From assembly GCF_933775445.1 (NCBI RefSeq), contig NC_065872.1, forward strand, positions 9,858,001 to 9,922,000: a stretch of 64,000 nucleotides of DNA, read 5' to 3'. Position numbers and translations under genes: made by a program. Numbering within the stretch: position 1 is the stretch's first letter; every line of letters begins with the position of its first letter. The notes beneath the pieces are model-generated. The model did no database searches. It was not told the origin of the DNA and saw only the letters and a list, made by a program, of their open reading frames with translations. This DNA comes from Argentina anserina. Taxonomy: Eukaryota > Streptophyta > Magnoliopsida > Rosales > Rosaceae. Of this stretch, positions 32,501 to 44,287 are shown in pieces.

Positions 32501-35500
32501 AGAAGCCATAAACTTTAGGTCTTAAATCTTGCTTGGCCAGCTTTAGTGCAGGTAATTAAGCACAGCAATGGCGGAAGAGTCTTTACTTGGTGTTTCAAAC
32601 ACAGGCGTTTTGTCGTTCATGTGTCCAGTCTGTGGGCAGTGCCTAACTATTAGGTTTGAATGGGTACGTTTGATAGTCGTCGAAACATTAGAATAACCCA
32701 TCTACTTGCCTAATTCAATTTGTAATTCGATTCCTCTTTCTGACTCGATTATAGAATCAAACTGAAACAAGAACAAAAAAAGAAGCAAATTGCGCTCTAA
32801 TTAATTATTCAATTAAGCTGACATAAACCAATTTAGGCAGTGTCTAAGTCAGCAAGTACAGGCATTGGTTTTTCATATGGAAATGAAAAGAAATTTACAG
32901 ACATGAAAACCTTTAACAAATGAAGCTGTTTCTCGACAAAGTAACAAACATAAACATTAAGATTACCCCTAAAGCCATAATGTCCTCTTTAGATATATGA
33001 TATGGGGACAATGATAAGAAAGCTAAGGAAGAAATTAGCGAAGGACTGTCTAAACTAATCTTGATTAGAAGGATATGATGATGTTAGTATCTTAACTAAT
33101 GGGGTGTCAGGAGATTATGAATTGGGGTAGTTTTTTCAATTAACATCAGGATATGACAATTTTGATTACGTGCGTATGGGTGACATGTGGGTTTCACATG
33201 AGCAAAGGCCATGCCAGGGTAGCGCATGGTAGGGGAACATAGAACACCTGCGCGCTGGTGTATCAATTTCAGTTCTACAATGTAGAAATGTGAATATTGA
33301 AGACTGTAGGGTTTAAGGGTTTTGTTTTTGAGGCTCAATGAAAGGAGCAACCTGGTATGCCCTCCCCTTGCCCATGCTCACATGGATGGAGACAATGAGG
33401 GTCACCATGAACATGGCTTATTACCTCACTGATCTCATGGCACTAATGCCTCTTTACCCACTTCCCATACCAAGAAATCCTGAATACATCCTACACTAGC
33501 TACCAGGTCTTATGAGGCTCCACAAATAATAGATTTTTTTTTGGTTAATCCACAAATAATAGATAGATCAGCATTGTTGTTGGAATCATTATGTGAATAA
33601 TGATTGGACAATGAGATATTGTCTTCATTTACAGGGCATATGATGGAAATGTTTTGTAATTTTTCACTAATTCTGAGCTGTTTTTGTTCTGGAGCTGAAG
33701 CTTCTTAATTGGTCTCTTTGAATTAATTCTGCGGGAGAAATTGATCAGGAAATTGATGGGTATGTATGTATGAAACAGAAACTTGAAATTGACAACTATT
33801 ATGAGGATGAAGTAAGTTTTGGTTTCTTTTCATGTATGTACAGTTGTTCATGCATGCATGCAATGCAAATTATGCAATACTTCGACATGTTCTGATAGAA
33901 ATTTGTCAAAACAAATTGTATGGCCAATTTATGAGGATATCATTGAATAACACATTAATACACCACATCGATCATACAAATTAGTACAAAATTACTAAGC
34001 ATCAAGTTAATCATATAATTGGATCATACACAAACAGGCAACTATCTTAAAATCTTAAATGCATGCTATCTTCTGTTCTTTAAAATTATTTTGATAGAGG
34101 CTTCTCTCTTACATGCATGTGACAAAACAATTTGCTTTTGTACGTGTTTGTTAGATCGATCTGGGAATCTGAGATTAAAGCTTCATATGAACATCAACAT
34201 GCAAAAGACATTCGTGTCCAAATTGAACTTGTATCAGTAAACGCGAAACAACATGCAGGTTCCCCTAGTGCGTAGTGTACGTATTAAACTTATATGAGTT
34301 ATATCACATAAAGATAAAAGACTTATATTTATACTTCCCACTATTCTTATACATGTTACTCGATCAGTGTCTTGGCCTGAAAGTCTATATATACGTACGT
34401 ACTGCGGAACTCGTAGCAGAATTTGAAGGTCTAGAAGCTGGCCTAGTTTTTCATCAATGGGATCACTTTGCAGGATATGTTCCTTGACAAATGAGCAGTA
34501 CGTATTGACCAATTAATGTGTCAGAGAGTGTAGTAGAGGTCTGAGGTCATTATCGAATATCAACTGAAGAAATATGAAATAAACAAGATCTGGATGATTG
34601 AATTTTCATTTACAGCTTGATAATATTACAGAGGCTAGAACATAGCCTTATATATATGAAAGCTAGAAAAGTCAAAGGCAATTACTCTAACCACACCACC
34701 ATACTATCTACGGTTTAAAAAGTAATAACTAAATCTAATCACCGTACACAAACGTGATTTGAGTGGAGGAAATCAGATTGCTTTGGGAGAAAGCACGATG
34801 AATTCATGGAGGGAGGTCTGCAACACGATCTGCCTTCAAACGACAACCATATGTTCAACTGTAAACGACATAAAAGGTACAAAACAACCGCAGACCCTGT
34901 GTGCTCTGCCTTGCACCCCTGCAGCCCTGCATAAGAGCCCCTGCAGATCCCTGCATATGAACATCAACACCTCAATAAATGAACCAAGTCGATTTGGCCG
35001 GACGACAGGCCATGACTTTGTTTCACTTTGCAGTTAGAACATGCAGCTTGCAAACACATAATTTTTGCCCCACCATGTTTAATTCAACAGATTTTCTCAG
35101 CAACCAAGAAATTTCCAAAACCTTCACTATTCCCACTAAGGTGGTGCGGCGAATTCAAAGATGGCCATTCTATCTGCCATTCTGCCATGAACTCATGGGA
35201 TGTGTAGCGTTGCTTTTTTTCCCACAAACTGTGGTTTGTTCAGATTCTGTAAGATTGCTTCTAAAATTTGCCGTGCAGATAATCCCCGATATCCCGCTAA
35301 GTATAGTATGTGCTTTTCAAGAAGCTAATGATTAAAGACTGAAAGGCAATTAACCAGGGAACGGCCAAACCAAAGCTAGCTAAACTTTCTGTTTAGTAGC
35401 ACGTACACTTATTACCTAAGGCATCAACTTTCAACTTTGTTTTCAAAAGCCATATCAGTAGTACATAATGACACTCACACACACACATAAGATTTTTTAT

Positions 35501-36109
35501 TCATCACTATTTCGAGTATCTCACCGGTCAATTAACACTAATGCAGTAATGGAATTACATTCATTAGAACTTTAACTATATATGTTACTAGAACCCAAAG
35601 GCCAAAGAGATGTAGTGGAGACTACGATACATATAACTCTAGCGTATATTACTTATTAGAGTAAAGGCGCATTTTAACATTTAGCTGAACATGAAGAGTT
35701 AACTCTATAGATAATATACAGGGTAACTAATACTGTTGCAATACTGTCCAAAACTAAAGGGAAATTACTAAGGCGAGCAATTGTGCCACGAATCCCACTG
35801 TATATATCACTATAGATTCAAGGCAGCACCGGGAGCTGATGGTAGCAATGAATTGCTACATTTGGAGAATTAAATTGGATCATTCAAGGTTAATTAGTTT
35901 CATAGCAGCTCGCATTGCACGGGCATTAACTTCAACTGAATCAAACCACAAAGGCCCAAATTAATCAGTAATTAAAACTGATTGGCTCAGGCCCGAATCT
36001 TGATCGATCAATAAATAACTAAGGGCACCCCTATTTTGGGTCGGACGAATTTCTACATAAGGTTCAAGGTGGTGAGCAAAGGCGTCGAGACCATTTGAAG
36101 CTTCATTTG
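29580..36109. other. Intergenic DNA between ACS and the copia element
   Basis: AT-rich with no convincing gene on either strand. The ACS 3' UTR must lie at its left end; no clear poly(A) signal could be fixed. One mini-insertion with flanking direct repeats is at 33519-33564. A short GC-richer patch at 30470-30600 has no coding pattern. TA tract near 36216-36235. Confidence 0.5.
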
Positions 36110-36128
36110 ATATTCCACACTTCCATAT

Positions 36129-36560
36129 TGAATATTGGCTTTATATTTGGTAAGTGGACAAAACCCATTAGTGCATCCCATTACACGAGCTAACCCTAGG
36201 TTAATTAGGATTGTTATATATATATATATATATACATATATGCTTGTATTTGGAAGTATATATAGAGGTAGTAGCGGTCAAACATATATTGGGTTGTGAG
36301 GGAATTTGTTGATTAACCCACTGCCTATGTTTCTCTGTTAGAGGAGAAGAGTAGCTATTGGGGTTTTGAGATTAGAGAGTTTTAGTACAAAGCTCTATTG
36401 TATTCTCTCCAATTGATCATAGTGGAATTTCTTGCCGGTTCCGAAAGTGGACGTAGCTCAATCACATTGATTGAGTGAACCAATATAAATCTTGTGTCCT
36501 TGTGTTTTCTTTTCTTTATTGTTCCATATCAATATTGCTATTTGTTTACGCTTCCGCACA
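36129..36560 (+). repeat. Copia 5' LTR
   Basis: About 432 bp. Contains a TATA box (TATATATAG, about 36257-36265) and a TA tract absent from the other copy. The left border is set where similarity with the 3' copy begins. Confidence 0.85.
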
Positions 36561-36566
36561 ACAAAC

Positions 36567-36580
36567 TGGTACTAGAGCAG
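36567..36580 (+). promoter_or_regulatory. Degenerate primer-binding site of the copia element
   Basis: TGGTACTAGAGCAG, close to the TGGTATCAGAGC site for initiator tRNA-Met with two changed positions, 6 bases after the 5' LTR. Confidence 0.7.
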
Positions 36581-36619
36581 GTTCCAAATTGGGATTGATA
36601 TTGATATTGTTTTGAAGTC

Positions 36620-37256
36620 ATGATTGACAATAATGTTGACGGTGAGAAGAAAAAGAAAGGGACTTCAGGTTCTTCGCGGGCTAGACCATCAATTGGCAAT
36701 ACCAAATTTGAAGTTGAAAAGTTCGATGGAACAAATAATTTTGGCATGTGGCAGTGTGAGATGATGGATGTCTTGTGTCAATCTCGAGGTAAATCTCGTT
36801 CCAAGTCAATAATTATATTTCCTGCAAAAGATGAGTGTCTTCTGTCGTCAAAAAAGGCATTGGAAGAAAGATTGTCTCAAGTTGAAAACTAGAGACAAGA
36901 AAGGCCCAGAAGTGAATGTGGTGAAAACTGAAGATGATGATAACTTCTATTTTACTTTAAGTGCAGATTACTTCAAAGACATTGAGATTGATTTGGCTTT
37001 GGAAAGCTTATTGGCACTTGATTATTCTGACAAATGGATAATGGATTCGGGTTGTACCCACCACATGTGTCCTAACAAGGAATGGTGCTCTACTTTGAGA
37101 GAATTGGATGGTGGATTAGTTCTTATGGGTAATGATAGTCCTTGCAAAATTAGAGGACTTGATACAGTTCGTCAAAAGATGAATGATGGGAGTGTTAGAG
37201 AATTGACAAACGTTCAGTATGTTCCGAACTTAAAGAAAAATCTAATTTCTTTGTGA
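36620..37256 (+). pseudogene. Copia gag remnant and protease
   Basis: The start (36620, MIDNNVDGEKKKK) reads into FEVEKFDGTNNFGMWQ, the beginning of copia gag. About 30 codons later the text jumps to FCRQKRHWKKDCLKLK, the zinc knuckle, in another frame; most of gag is therefore deleted. The protease follows with WIMDSGCTHHMCP, the DSG catalytic triplet, and NVQYVPNLKKNLISL, ending in TGA. The copy could not make capsids by itself. Confidence 0.85.
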
Positions 37257-38100
37257 ACTTTGGAGTCAAAGGGGTACACAATTATATTGAGGAATTGTGT
37301 TGCTAAAGTTGTTTCTGGTCACTTGTGATAATGAAGGGTACTAGAGAAAGAAACTTGTATTTTCTACAGGGTAGTACAGTGACAAGTGAAACAACCGTTT
37401 CTGAGATTACAGATGACACAGACACTACCAGATTATGGCATATGCGTCTTGGACATGCTAGTGAGAAAGCTAGGCAGGGATTGGTGAAGTAAGGCTTGTT
37501 GAAAAGTGCAAAGACTTGCAAATTGGAATTTTGTGAACATTGTGTTTTGGGAAACTAGACTAGAGTGAAATTTGGTACATCAATTCATCAGACTAAATGA
37601 GCTTTAGATTATGTTCACACAGGACCTACAAAGATTACATCTTTGGGAGGTAAGCAGTATTATGTTACTTTTGTTGATGACTTCTCTAGAAGAGTATGGG
37701 TGTACACCATGAAGCATAAAGATGAAGTCTTAGATATATTTGTGAAGTGGAAGAAGATGATTGAGACTCAGACCGGTCGGAAAATTAAGAGGCACAAGTC
37801 AGATAATGGTAGTGAGTACAAGTCTGATCCGTTCTTGAAATTGTGTCAAGATGAGGGCATTGTGAGGCACTTTACAGTTAGAGGAACACCGCAGCAAAAT
37901 GGAGTAGCATAACGCATTAATCAGACTTTGTTAGAGAAGATTCGGTGTATGTTGTCTAATGCTAGATTAGGCAAAGAGTTTTGGGCAGAGGCAGTTACAT
38001 ATGTAGGTCACCTTATTAACAGGTTTCCTACAGCTGCAAATGAAGGCAAAACTCCTATGGAGGTATGGTCTGGAAAATCTGCTACTGATTATCATTACTT
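37257..38100 (+). pseudogene. Copia integrase remnant
   Basis: Zinc domain fragments (WHMRLGHAS-like at 37440, CEHCVLGN at 37530) have stops between them. The core is open from 37643: YYVTFVDDFSRRVWVY (first Asp), HKSDNGSEYKSD (second Asp), then RGTPQQNGVA followed by TAA where the catalytic Glu belongs (about 37910-37912), and RINQTLLEKIR. The next frame, 37928 on, continues with EFWAEAVTYVGHLINRFPTA. The active site is destroyed. Confidence 0.88.
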
Positions 38101-40105
38101 ACATATTTTTAGATGTCATGCTTATTATCATGTTAGGGAAAGCAAGCTTGATCCTAGAGCAAAGAAAGCTATTTTCTTTGGCTCTAGTGATGGTGTGAAA
38201 GAATTCAGGCTATGGTGTCCAAATACGAGAAAGATTATTGTGAGCATAGATGTTACATTTGATGAGACTGTCATGATTAATCAGAGTGAGCATAATAATT
38301 CTGAAAATCAGAAGATGACCATAGAGAATTCGAAGCAGGTGGAGCTTGAGAAAAATGTTAATGAAGCTCTAGGTGATTCAGAAAAACATATAGTTGATTA
38401 TTCAACTAATAGAGATACATGTACTGAAGTAGAGGCACAAACTCAAGAGTCTATGCAGCAAGATGAACCTATTGCATTGAGAAAAGGAAAGAGGAATGCT
38501 CCAAAGCCAGCTTGGCTTAATGATATGGTGACTCATGCACTTCCGATGACCAAAGAAGAAATTCATACTACTTATGAAGAAGTTGTAATACATGCAGATA
38601 AGGTGGAGTGGGAAAAGACTATGGGTGAGGAGATGAAGTGTCTTCATAAGAACAAGACTTGGGAGTTGGCTCAGTTATCACATGGGAAGAGAGCAGTTGG
38701 TTGCAAGTGGGTTTTTTTGCTAAAAATGAGGGATCTCGGTACAAGGCTAGAATGGTAGCTAAGAGCTATGCACAAAAGGAAGGAATATACTACAATGAGG
38801 TATTTTCTCCAGTTGTGAAACATTATTCTATTCGTATTCTTTTAGCCTTAGTTGCACAGTTTGATCTTGAGTTAGTACAACTTGATGTTAAAACTGCATT
38901 TTTATATGGTGAATTGAATGAGGGGATCTATATGAGTCAGCCATATGGTTTCAAAGTTGCTTATAAGGACAAATGGGTTTGTAAACTCCAGAAATCATTG
39001 TACGGCCTAAAACAGTCTCCTAGGCAGTGGTACAAGAGATTTGATAAGTTTATGTTTGGTCAGAAGTACACTAGGAGTCTTTACGATCCATATGTTTATT
39101 TTGCAAGCTACAGGATGAGACTTTTATTTATTTGCTATTATATGTTGATGATATGTTGATTGCATCTAAGAGCAAGGTGGAGATAGATAAATTGAAGTCA
39201 CAGTTGAGTGGTGAATTTGAGATGAAGGATTTAGGAGAATCAAAGAAGATTTTGCGCATGGAATTGAAAGAGACATATCTAAAGGCAAGGTATGTTTGTC
39301 TAAAAAATAGTATTTGAAGAATGTACCACATCGGTTTAGCATGGTTGATAAAACTAAACCTGTAAGTACACCTCTTGCTTCTCATTTCAAGCTTAATTCT
39401 TCTATGTCTCCTAGCACTGTTGATGATAAAAAATATATGACTAAAGTTTCGTATGGTAGTGTTGTTGGTAGCTTGATGTATTCTATGGTGTGTACTAGAC
39501 CAGATATTTCACACGCTTTAAGTATGGTGTGTAGATATATGCATAATTCAAGTAAAGGCCATTGAGAAGCAGTAAAATGGATTCTATGGTATATTCTTGA
39601 TATTGTAGATGTTGGAATAGTGTTTCAGCAAGATATGATGAATCAGTGTGTTGTTGGATATGTAGACTTTGGTTACATAGGTGATTTGGATAAGTGCAGA
39701 TCAACTACAGCTTATGTATTTACTCTTACTAGTGGAGCAGTGAGTTGGAAGTCGAATTTGCAACATACTATTGCTTTATCGACTACAGAAGCTGAGTATA
39801 TGGCAGTAACAGAGGGTGCAAAAGGGCTTCGTGGTTTGCTTGAGGACTTGGGTGTAGTTCAGGACTATGTGTATGTTTATTGTGATAGTCAAAGTGCTAT
39901 TCATTTAGCAAAGAACCAGGTTACTCATAATCGTACTAAGCATATTCATGTCAGATTTCACAAGATTTGTCAATTAGTGGAGGATAGTGACATAGAACTT
40001 TAGAAAGTTGGAACTGAAGACAACCCTACTGATATGTTGACAAAGTCGGTTCCATTGAGCAAGTTCAAGCATTGCTTGAACTTGATTGGTGTTTGTAGCA
40101 TTTGA
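38101..40105 (+). pseudogene. Copia RT and RNase H remnant
   Basis: The linker has ESKLDPRAKKAIFFG. RT begins at VEWEKTMGEEMKCLHKNKTW and KRAVGCKWVF. After a frameshift at about 38715 it continues ARMVAKSYAQKEGIYYNEVF and LDVKTAFLYGELNEGIYM, then KSLYGLKQSPRQWYKRFD. After a further shift comes LLLYVDDMLIAS with the catalytic YVDD (39130 on). RNase H reads VGSLMYSMVCTRPDI, LSTTEAEYMAV and YCDSQSAIHLAKN. Several stops (39316, 39563, 40001) confirm decay. Confidence 0.9.
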
Positions 40106-40138
40106 TCCATACGGGGATGTCATAGCGGCAATTGGTTT

Positions 40139-40559
40139 TGAATATTGGCTTTATATTTGGTGAGTGGACAAAACCCATTAGTGCAGCCCATTAGTGACTA
40201 CACGGGCTAACCCTAGATTAATTAGGATTGCTACATATATATGCTTGTATTTGGAAGTATATATAGAGGTAGTAGCCGTCAAATATATATTGGGTTGTGA
40301 GGGAATTTATTGATTAACCTACTGCATGTTTCTTTGTTAGAGGAGAAGAGTAGCTATTGGGGTTTTGGGATTATAGAGTTTTAGTACAAAACTCTATTGT
40401 ATTCTCTCCAATTGATCATAGTGAAATTTCTCACCGGCTCCGAAAGTGGACGTAATTCAATCACATTGATTGAGTAAACCACTATAAATCTTAGGTACTT
40501 GTGTTTTCTTTTTTTTATTGTTTCATATCAATATTGCTATTTGTTTACGTTTCCGCACA
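40139..40559 (+). repeat. Copia 3' LTR
   Basis: About 421 bp, matching 36129-36560 apart from scattered changes. Small indels include GTGACTA after CCCATTA and loss of the TA tract. The preceding sequence GGGGATG is only a weak polypurine tract. Confidence 0.85.
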
Positions 40560-42203
40560 ATATTCCACAATGATGTAGTTTCTAAAACAAACAATAATAC
40601 TGAAATTTCTTGCCAATTAAGGATAAATAAATAAAAAGAAATTAAGACTATTGCCATCCCATCATCGATCACGAACCCCTGCCTTCCATAATCAAATTAA
40701 AAACAAATTAGTAGCCTCTTCTACCTTGGATACATAATAAAGGATATTGGAGAACATTGATCTGGGCAAAAGGTTGTTCATTGTTTAATTAAACTGATCG
40801 ATATGAGTTTGCCCAACTTTAAGGATAAAAACAAATGAGATCAATTAAAAATACATATTCTCATGTTAGTGAGTGTCAATGTCACTACATAATTAATTAA
40901 GAAATGCGTGGGGTATTAAATGTCTAATTAAGCAATTATTAATGTGATTATAATCTTATATCATAAGGAAAAGCTTGCAAGAAGGTCGTCGGGGAGTTTT
41001 TGTCCTTTCATGGGTGACCAGCACAAGCTTAAATCAAGGTTCATTTGTTTATTAATTAATTATAATTTCTTTTATAATGAGTCGATTAGATGGTGCATGT
41101 TCTTAAAGTTGTCTTTGATACTCAGAAGTGCTTTCGTTTGTTCGTTTGTTAAAGAGTCTTTTCTCACCTGCTTCTTCTCGTCGAGGATTCTTCTTCTCAG
41201 TAGCGGAACCAAGAATTAATAATAACGTAGGGATTCCTTGGTTCGGGCCGAAGAAGATTTTATTCTCTAACCCCTTCCATTTTGAATTTAGATTCAAATT
41301 AGCATTCGTATAGAGCCATCGAACCGGCCCAACTGGTTTTAGGCAATTTTGTTTTTACAATAAAAACGAAATAACAAAAGAAAATTTAATGGAATATGAA
41401 GTAACTCAAGAAAACGAGAGAGAAAATAGGGAAACAATATAAAGAAATATAGTGTTTCTATTAGAATATAGAAGAAAATATTGCAAGGTGAAAGAAGATA
41501 GCTAGGAAAGAATGAAATCTGGGAACAATGAGAAAGAAAAGAAATAAAAACAGGAACAAGAGGAAGGAAAAATGAAGAAGAGTGTGCTAGTCACTCAGTA
41601 AATATTCAATTTAACTTCGTTAAATAAATATTTGCTAAATTAATAATCTTGATTAAATAATAATTTTTTCATATCCCGACTTTGGACTAGTGTATATTAG
41701 TAGTTAGGAATCTCGCTAAACGCATGAGATAATAATTTTTTTTCACTTTCTTTTAGGTCCTAACAAATATATAAAGTAATAATTACTTAACTAATACTTA
41801 GAAATATCATTATGTAAGATTAATAATTGATCAAATGTATAAACAAATAGTAAATAAGATTCATATTACAAATTAAAGAAAGTCATTATATAATTAAAGT
41901 TACTATTTTAAAATTACTTTTACGCATCACTTTATACTAAATTTGAAATATATACATATATAGTTGAATTAGAAAGAGACCATGGTAATTCAAGTTAAAT
42001 AAGTTATCTAATTTAGTTAGGAATAACTACAAAACTCTCCATAAAATAATAATTTATTCATTTATCGATAATATAATAACCTCTTTAAAGTAATAATTTT
42101 TCATGATCCAAACATTATTCATTTATAGAGATTTTATTGTATTGGTTTAATGAAGAAGAGTGTAACAAAAAAAGAAGACAGATTCGAACTCAGCCAACTC
42201 TAG

Positions 42204-42281
42204 TTCTTCTTCTTCTTCTTCTTCTTCTTCTTCTTCTTCTTCTTCTTCTTCTTCTTCTTCTTCTTCTTCTTCTTCTTCTTC
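42204..42281. repeat. TTC microsatellite
   Basis: About 25 uninterrupted TTC units. Confidence 0.97.
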
Positions 42282-42843
42282 ACTGTAAATATGTAATCAC
42301 TTTAAGTGCCTAATTGTTAATTACTGCATGCATGGTTGAGGCAGATTAATTATCATCCAGAAGCTGGGCTTACATTTAGATGTGTATGGGCTCGTTGATG
42401 TTCTTAGACTCACCATGAGGAAGCATGAAGGCGGAGCACGGCTGCGGTAATGGATGCAGAAAAGGGAGAAATGATATTAGCTTTTCAATTCGACGAAACC
42501 AAGGGTAGAAATTGATTGGGTAAAAAGAATCCAGACTTGGCTTACCATAAGAAGACTAAGGAGTTCACCGTGAGCTGAAGAGCTCACTGGAAAATCACCC
42601 AAGGCATCCCACTGTCTCTAATTCGATTTCACCAAATACGATGGTGAAAGGATGATCGACGTACATGGTTGTGAAGGGGAAGAAGAGGCGGTCAAGATGG
42701 TGGTGGTGCATGCCTCAATCTCGCCGAAACGACGGTGATCAATTTAGGTGAAGGTTTTTGTGGTGGTTCAGTGGAGGAAGAAGAAATAGAAGAAAAAGAA
42801 GAGAAATGAGGGAGAAGAAGAAGCCACGAGGGAGAAAAAGAAA

Positions 42844-42845
<2 letters not shown>

Positions 42846-42885
<40 letters not shown>
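42846..42885. repeat. GA microsatellite
   Basis: About 20 GA units in a purine-rich stretch. The apparent basic frame through it is compositional. Confidence 0.95.
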
Positions 42886-42887
<2 letters not shown>

Positions 42888-43922
42888 GGGCTCGGACCTT
42901 GGGTCCGGGTCAAATATTTGGGCTTTTTCTTAAAAGCTTGAAAATAAATACCCAAAACAGAAAATTATTTTTAAAACAAAACGCAATTTTAGAAATTCAT
43001 ACAAACAAAACCGAGCGTCGGAAAAATATTCCGAATACATTTCCTCGTGGCGACGTGTAGCTTAATAACGACGTATTAAACTACATACTCAACATTTAAG
43101 CTAAATATTGATTAATTAGTCATAATGTGTCGGTAATCGAGATTAGAAATCTCAAGTCTTACATGACCAGCCCTGATCAGGGCTAGGTGACCCCAACCTA
43201 TTACAAGGTGACACATGTCACTTTTCACGAAACAATAGGTAGAAAACGGAAGTTATCTTCACCCAAATTAATAAGAATTTTAATACAAGGATTCAACCGA
43301 TAGCTCAATATTTTTCAATCCAATCGTGCCATCTCATGACCAAGTGAGGTTTAAGGCAAAAAATAAGACAGGCTAGCCTTATATTAAAAAATAAATAAAA
43401 AGACGCTTTTGATTTCACATTTCTTTTATAACAAAATGTATTACATGTTATATAGATGATAAATAAACTAGACTACGCAATAACATCAACAACATATAAG
43501 AAGCTAGTTTGATACAAAAGGCATGCTAAAACAATTTCATGTTCAGTTGAATGCCACTTTCATTGTCTTCTTAGATGCAAAAAGATTGATCAAACTATTG
43601 TATTTGAACGTTAAAAAATTTTTCTTTCAATAAACAACATGGTCAATCCATTCAATTATTCTTGTGACATGGTTTATCGTAAGTACGTTTTTATAAGCTT
43701 GAGAGCTTAAATAAAGTAAGATTAGAAGATGTTAGAGATATTACCGTTTGGATTGAGAACTTAAAGCGATATTTCATTTCTAAATTGGTAAAAAATTGAG
43801 GAAACTTTTAGAGATTTGTCTTTCTAATCCCAAATTGAAAAACGTTAGGTTCTGACTTAGCCTCACGAGTGTACTACTGCTCCACAGACTCCTCTCGTCT
43901 ATCTCAATTTTTTTTAGATAAG

Positions 43923-43924
<2 letters not shown>

Positions 43925-43975
<51 letters not shown>
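43925..43975. repeat. TA microsatellite
   Basis: About 25 TA units. Confidence 0.97.
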
Positions 43976-43978
<3 letters not shown>

Positions 43979-44256
43979 CTTCCAAATTATGGGGGACTAA
44001 CTGCCTAAGTCTTAGGCCTTGCCTGGTTTGGTCTTAGTCCGGCCTTAAATCCAGTCGATACTCAAGGCCAAATTCTTAACAAACTAGCAGATTACTCAAC
44101 AACAACTTTCTTCATTGATCTAACCACACCCAAAAAGATAAGGTAGCAAATCTAAATCATGGGTCATCAAAAACTCAGAAGAACCAAAACTAAAAAACCA
44201 AGCCAAACTCCAATCTTCAACCAAAAAAAAAAAAAGAGGAACCATGCTCAGATCTC

Positions 44257-44287
<31 letters not shown>

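Larger units (their letters stand above)
36129..40559 (+). mobile_element. Decayed Ty1/copia retrotransposon with both LTRs
   Basis: LTRs at about 36129-36560 and 40139-40559 start TGAATATTGGC and end TTCCGCACA. Between them the order is primer site, short gag, protease, integrase, RT and RNase H, the copia order. Most of gag is deleted, and there are many stops and frameshifts. The 9 bases ATATTCCAC occur right after the 3' LTR (40560-40568) and also 10 bp before the 5' LTR (36110-36118). Confidence 0.9.

Noticed and set aside
33350..33480. Possible microRNA precursor (TACCCACTTCCCATACC resembles the miR482 family)
   Set aside because: I could not find a matching opposite arm on either strand. 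The similarity is partial and no hairpin forms by eye.
34759..35335. Overlapping plus-strand frames of 92 and 118 residues
   Set aside because: No domain, no splice signals that extend them, and the composition is that of intergenic DNA.
41103..41313. Frames and hAT-like end CAGTAGCGGAACC near 41199
   Set aside because: No matching terminus or 8-bp duplication found, and the frames have no homology I recognise.
42692..43060. Arg/Glu-rich and Ser/Leu-rich frames on both strands
   Set aside because: They arise from the GA microsatellite and the purine-rich DNA around it.
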